Positions 60,961 to 64,000 of a stretch of 64,000 nucleotides of DNA are shown piece by piece. The DNA is from Chryseobacterium glaciei. GTDB lineage: Bacteria > Bacteroidota > Bacteroidia > Flavobacteriales > Weeksellaceae. How positions within the stretch are numbered: position 1 is the stretch's first letter; each line of letters starts with the position of its first letter. The stretch lies in assembly GCF_001648155.1 (NCBI RefSeq), contig NZ_CP015199.1, positions 1,091,001-1,155,000 of the forward strand, written 5' to 3'. The position numbers and the translations under genes were made by a program. Under the pieces are notes generated by a model. It saw nothing but the letters and a program-made list of their open reading frames with translations. It searched no databases and had not been told where the DNA came from.

Positions 60961-63435
60961 ATGCTCAAAATCATTCAACATAAAATCTTTTTACTGGCTT
61001 TTGGAGCGATGATTTCTATTTCTGTTCAAGCACAACAAAATTTAAAGCTGACTTACAATAAGCCCGCAGAAAACTGGAACGAAGCTCTACCCATCGGGAA
61101 TGGAAGGTTAGGAGCAATAGTTTTTGGTGGAGCTTCACAGGAACATCTTCAACTTAACGAAGAAACAATCTGGGCTGGAGAACCGGGAAATAATGTCCCG
61201 AAAAACACATTCGACAGTATTCAAAAAATAAGAAAATTATTGAGCGAAAGTAAATTTGAACAAGCTCAAAAACTTTCCAATACAACTTATCCCCGCGCAG
61301 CTCCAAAAGATTTGAATTATGGAATGCCTTATCAGACGATGGGCGACTTGTTTCTGGATTTTAAAGGTCATGAAAATTTTAAAAATTATACCCGAACTTT
61401 AGATATTGAAAAAGCTTTAAGCACAGTTTCTTACGAAGTAAATGGAATCATTTTTAAACGTGAAATTTTCTCTTCATTCGTGGATAATGTAATTGTAATC
61501 AAATTATCATCAAGCAAAAAAGGAAGTTTAAACTTTTCCATCAACGCTTCTACTCCACATTTGAAAAAATCAATTTTTACGGAGAAAAATCAATTAATGA
61601 TCACTGGAACGAGCGGATCAGTTGACAATAAAATTGGAAAAGTCAATTTCAAAACGGTTGCTGTTCCTGTTTTAAAAGGCGGAAAATTAACCTCAACTCA
61701 AGATCAACTCAATATTTCGGGAGCGGATGAAGTGGTTATTTATCTTTCGATTGCGACGAATTTTAAAAAGTATAATGATATTTCAGGAAATCCAGATGTG
61801 AGAGTTTCGGAATATTTACAATCAGCTTTAAACAAAAAATATGAAGCTGAATTAAAAGCTCACATTCAAAAATATCAGAAATATTTCAAGCGTGTAAGTC
61901 TTGATTTAGGAACAACCGAACAGGCAAAAAAAACAACCGACGTCAGAATAAAAGAATTTGCGACTTCAAAAGATCCTGATCTGATTGCTTTGTATTTCCA
62001 GTTTGGTCGTTATCTTCTCATTTCTTCCTCACAACAAGGAACTCAGCCTGCAAATCTGCAGGGAATTTGGAACCATCAGTTAAATCCGGCTTGGGATAGC
62101 AAATACACGGTCAATATCAATACAGAAATGAATTACTGGCCGGCAGAAAACACCAATTTGAGCGAAATGCATGAACCTTTGTTTGATATGATTCAGGATC
62201 TGTCAGTAACGGGACAGGAATCTGCCAAAGAAATGTATCACGCAAGAGGCTGGAATATGCACCACAACACAGATTTGTGGAGAATCACGGGCATTGTGGA
62301 TGGTGGTTTCTACGGAATGTGGCCAATGGGCGGAGCGTGGCTCACACAGCATCTTTGGAATCATTATTTATACACCGGTGACAAAGAATTTTTGAAAAAA
62401 TATTATCCTGTTTTAAAAGGTTCGGCTTTATTTTATTTAGACGTTCTTCAACAAGATCCTTCGAAAAAATATCTGGTTGTTTCGCCTTCCATGTCGCCGG
62501 AAAATACGTACATGAAAAGTGTCGGAATTACCGCGGGAACAACGATGGATAATCAATTGGTTTTTGATGTTTTTAATAATTTCATTAATGCTTCGAAAGT
62601 CCTTAATGAAGATAAAAACCTTTCGGACGAAGTGAAAACTGCCTTAAATAAACTTCCGCCCATGCAAATCGGGCAACATGCTCAATTACAGGAATGGCTG
62701 AAGGATATGGACAGAACCGATGATAAACACAGGCATATCTCGCATTTGTACGGACTTTTTCCTTCGGGGCAAATTTCGCCTTTCAGAAATCCTGATTTGA
62801 CGGAAGCTGCAAAAAATTCCATGACGTATCGAGGTGATAAATCTACGGGCTGGTCGATGGGCTGGAAAGTCAATTGGTGGGCAAGATTATTAGATGGAAA
62901 CCGGGCTTTTAAATTAATTTCAGACCAATTAACACCCGCTCCGATGGAAGCAAAAGGACAATCGGGAGGAACTTATCCTAATCTTCTGGATGCACATCCG
63001 CCTTTTCAGATTGATGGAAATTTTGGCTGTACATCGGGAATTGCGGAGATGCTGCTTCAAAGTTATGACGGTTATCTTTATATTTTACCTGCACTTCCCA
63101 ACGCTTTACCAAATGGCTCTGTAAAAGGTTTAAAAGCCAGAGGTGGTTTTGAAATCGATATTGAATGGAAAAATTCTAAGTTGACAAAATTGATCATTAA
63201 ATCTACTTTAGAAGGAAATTGCAGAATTAGAATTGCGAAAAATATCAATTTAAAATCTAAGACTCTATTAAAAAATTCAACAGGAGAAAATCCCAATGAA
63301 TATTATCAGGTAAATTCAATTAAAACACCTTTAGTTTCAGAAAAAGCAGAATTAAAAGGTTTCCCTATTCCTGAAACTCAGGTTTTTGATTTTGATACTG
63401 AGAAAGGTACAACTTATACTTTTGAAGTTAAGTAA
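60961..63435 (+). CDS. GH95 family alpha-L-fucosidase/alpha-L-galactosidase
   Basis: 824 aa, signal peptide to about VQAQ. N-terminal beta-sandwich (to ~275), (alpha/alpha)6 barrel (~300-690), C-terminal beta-sandwich. [91 protein letters not shown] (general acid Glu), [15 protein letters not shown], and [13 protein letters not shown] are characteristic. In pectin it could release fucose or L-galactose from side chains. I cannot choose between the two specificities by eye. Confidence 0.93.
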   Translation: MLKIIQHKIFLLAFGAMISISVQAQQNLKLTYNKPAENWNEALPIGNGRLGAIVFGGASQEHLQLNEETIWAGEPGNNVPKNTFDSIQKIRKLLSESKFEQAQKLSNTTYPRAAPKDLNYGMPYQTMGDLFLDFKGHENFKNYTRTLDIEKALSTVSYEVNGIIFKREIFSSFVDNVIVIKLSSSKKGSLNFSINASTPHLKKSIFTEKNQLMITGTSGSVDNKIGKVNFKTVAVPVLKGGKLTSTQDQLNISGADEVVIYLSIATNFKKYNDISGNPDVRVSEYLQSALNKKYEAELKAHIQKYQKYFKRVSLDLGTTEQAKKTTDVRIKEFATSKDPDLIALYFQFGRYLLISSSQQGTQPANLQGIWNHQLNPAWDSKYTVNINTEMNYWPAENTNLSEMHEPLFDMIQDLSVTGQESAKEMYHARGWNMHHNTDLWRITGIVDGGFYGMWPMGGAWLTQHLWNHYLYTGDKEFLKKYYPVLKGSALFYLDVLQQDPSKKYLVVSPSMSPENTYMKSVGITAGTTMDNQLVFDVFNNFINASKVLNEDKNLSDEVKTALNKLPPMQIGQHAQLQEWLKDMDRTDDKHRHISHLYGLFPSGQISPFRNPDLTEAAKNSMTYRGDKSTGWSMGWKVNWWARLLDGNRAFKLISDQLTPAPMEAKGQSGGTYPNLLDAHPPFQIDGNFGCTSGIAEMLLQSYDGYLYILPALPNALPNGSVKGLKARGGFEIDIEWKNSKLTKLIIKSTLEGNCRIRIAKNINLKSKTLLKNSTGENPNEYYQVNSIKTPLVSEKAELKGFPIPETQVFDFDTEKGTTYTFEVK

Positions 63436-63460
63436 CTATCAGTAAATAATAAAATGAATC

Positions 63461-63520
63461 TCCTGCAGATTTCACGGATTACGCAGATCTTTTTCTGTAA
63501 AATCTTTGAAATCTGCGGGA
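63461..63520. repeat. CGCAGATT hairpin after GH95
   Basis: CCTGCAGATTTCACGGATT and AAATCTTTGAAATCTGCGGG pair across about 25 nt. Related to 53501-53610. May terminate GH95. Confidence 0.6.
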
Positions 63521-63568
63521 ATTTTATTTATAATTAGACATATTTCAATAAAAATATATATACATCAA

Positions 63569-63586
63569 AGCGCAACCGATTGAATT
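63569..63586. promoter_or_regulatory. Weak LacI-type operator upstream of the last gene
   Basis: AGCGCAACCGATTGAATT keeps GCAA-CGATTG but loses perfect symmetry. About 115 nt before the lyase-like ATG. A possible fourth member of the regulon. Confidence 0.45.
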
Positions 63587-63698
63587 AATTAAATAAACAA
63601 CATTATAATTATATAAATATTAATACATTAAAATATAAAAGAATTAATTAAATATTTAATAATTTTGAAATTCACCAAATCACAAAAATTATTAAACT

Positions 63699-64000
63699 AT
63701 GAAAACAAAAATCAAAGTTGCCTTATTTACGGCAGCTCTAAGCTCAGCTTTTGCATTAACAGGCTGCGGACAAGAGGATGTCAAAAGTGAATTAAAAGAA
63801 AATCCAAACACTATTAATTTAGGTTCATTGGAGACCAATGCGGTTGTCCCTCTCGCTAGTTGTGCAGCTCCGGGGTGGGCTTCTCAAAACGGTGGAACTA
63901 CAGGCGGCGGAACTGCAGCTGAAACTACTGTTACTACTTATGCCGAATTAAAAGCTGCCATTGAAAATACAGCCGTAAAAGTTGTTAAAATAACTGGAAC
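63699..64000 (+). CDS. Lipoprotein, probable pectate lyase, N-terminal part only
   Basis: 101 codons from ATG 63699 to the window end. Lipobox ALTGC gives lipidated Cys ~23. Then a linker, CAAPGWASQNGGTTGGGTAAET, and TTYAELKAAIENTAVKVVKITG, the start of a PL1-type beta-helix where a pectate lyase normally places its first strand. The catalytic part lies outside the window. A second lyase preceded by a weak operator would fit the regulon. Confidence 0.7.
   Translation, partial: MKTKIKVALFTAALSSAFALTGCGQEDVKSELKENPNTINLGSLETNAVVPLASCAAPGWASQNGGTTGGGTAAETTVTTYAELKAAIENTAVKVVKITG

Overview
The window reads as chromosome from a Flavobacteriia member of the Bacteroidota, most like Chryseobacterium. 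The evidence is the very low G+C, the TTTG / TAnnTTTG promoter pair, the lack of Shine-Dalgarno sites, a subtype-iii type VI secretion system (T6SS), a SusC/SusD pair, and many palindromic intergenic repeats. This is inference from gene content; no marker gene such as rRNA is present.

Region A (1-26.7 kb) is a T6SSiii locus. Nearly all genes lie on the minus strand: a pseudo-NlpC/P60 lipoprotein, tssG, tssN, an unknown gene, a PAAR-like DUF4280 protein, a peptidoglycan-hydrolase effector with two candidate immunity lipoproteins, tssK, tssO, two unknown genes, tssE, tssF, tssB, tssC, three hcp-like genes and vgrG. A divergent plus-strand arm carries a PKD-domain membrane protein and clpV (tssH). 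The two arms share a compact double promoter at 22.94-23.07 kb. Downstream of vgrG is a turnover zone (1-4.1 kb) holding a phospholipase-C-like effector candidate with a four-helix membrane partner, an eroded second vgrG, a metallopeptidase-like toxin fragment and small lipoproteins.

Region B (26.7-32 kb) holds xylose isomerase, a sugar/H+ symporter and a LacI-family regulator. It is bracketed by related ~125-bp inverted repeats.

Region C (32-42 kb, minus strand) is an intracellular hexuronate operon in the order kduI, kduD, uxaC, kdgK, eda, exuT, uxaB, uxaA. Galacturonate enters through UxaC, UxaB and UxaA. Unsaturated uronates left by lyases enter through KdgF, KduI and KduD. Both routes meet at 2-keto-3-deoxygluconate, which KdgK and Eda convert to pyruvate and glyceraldehyde 3-phosphate.

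Region D (42-64 kb, plus strand) is a pectin utilisation locus: SusC/SusD, two CE8 pectin methylesterases, PL1 pectate lyase, GH105, GH43, two CE12 acetylesterases, GH28, two alpha/beta-hydrolase esterases, the cupin KdgF, GH95, and the start of a second lyase-like lipoprotein cut by the window edge. None of the enzymes shows an obvious C-terminal T9SS sorting domain, so most are probably periplasmic or lipid-anchored.

Regions B-D appear to form one regulon. A palindrome centred on AATCGATT lies upstream of xylA, kduI and susC, with a weaker form upstream of the last gene. The LacI-family protein at 30.5 kb is the obvious candidate to bind it. The most unusual items are the catalytically dead NlpC/P60 protein, the ClpV D1 ring without its arginine-finger pair, three unassigned genes inside the T6SS core, and the decaying effector island.
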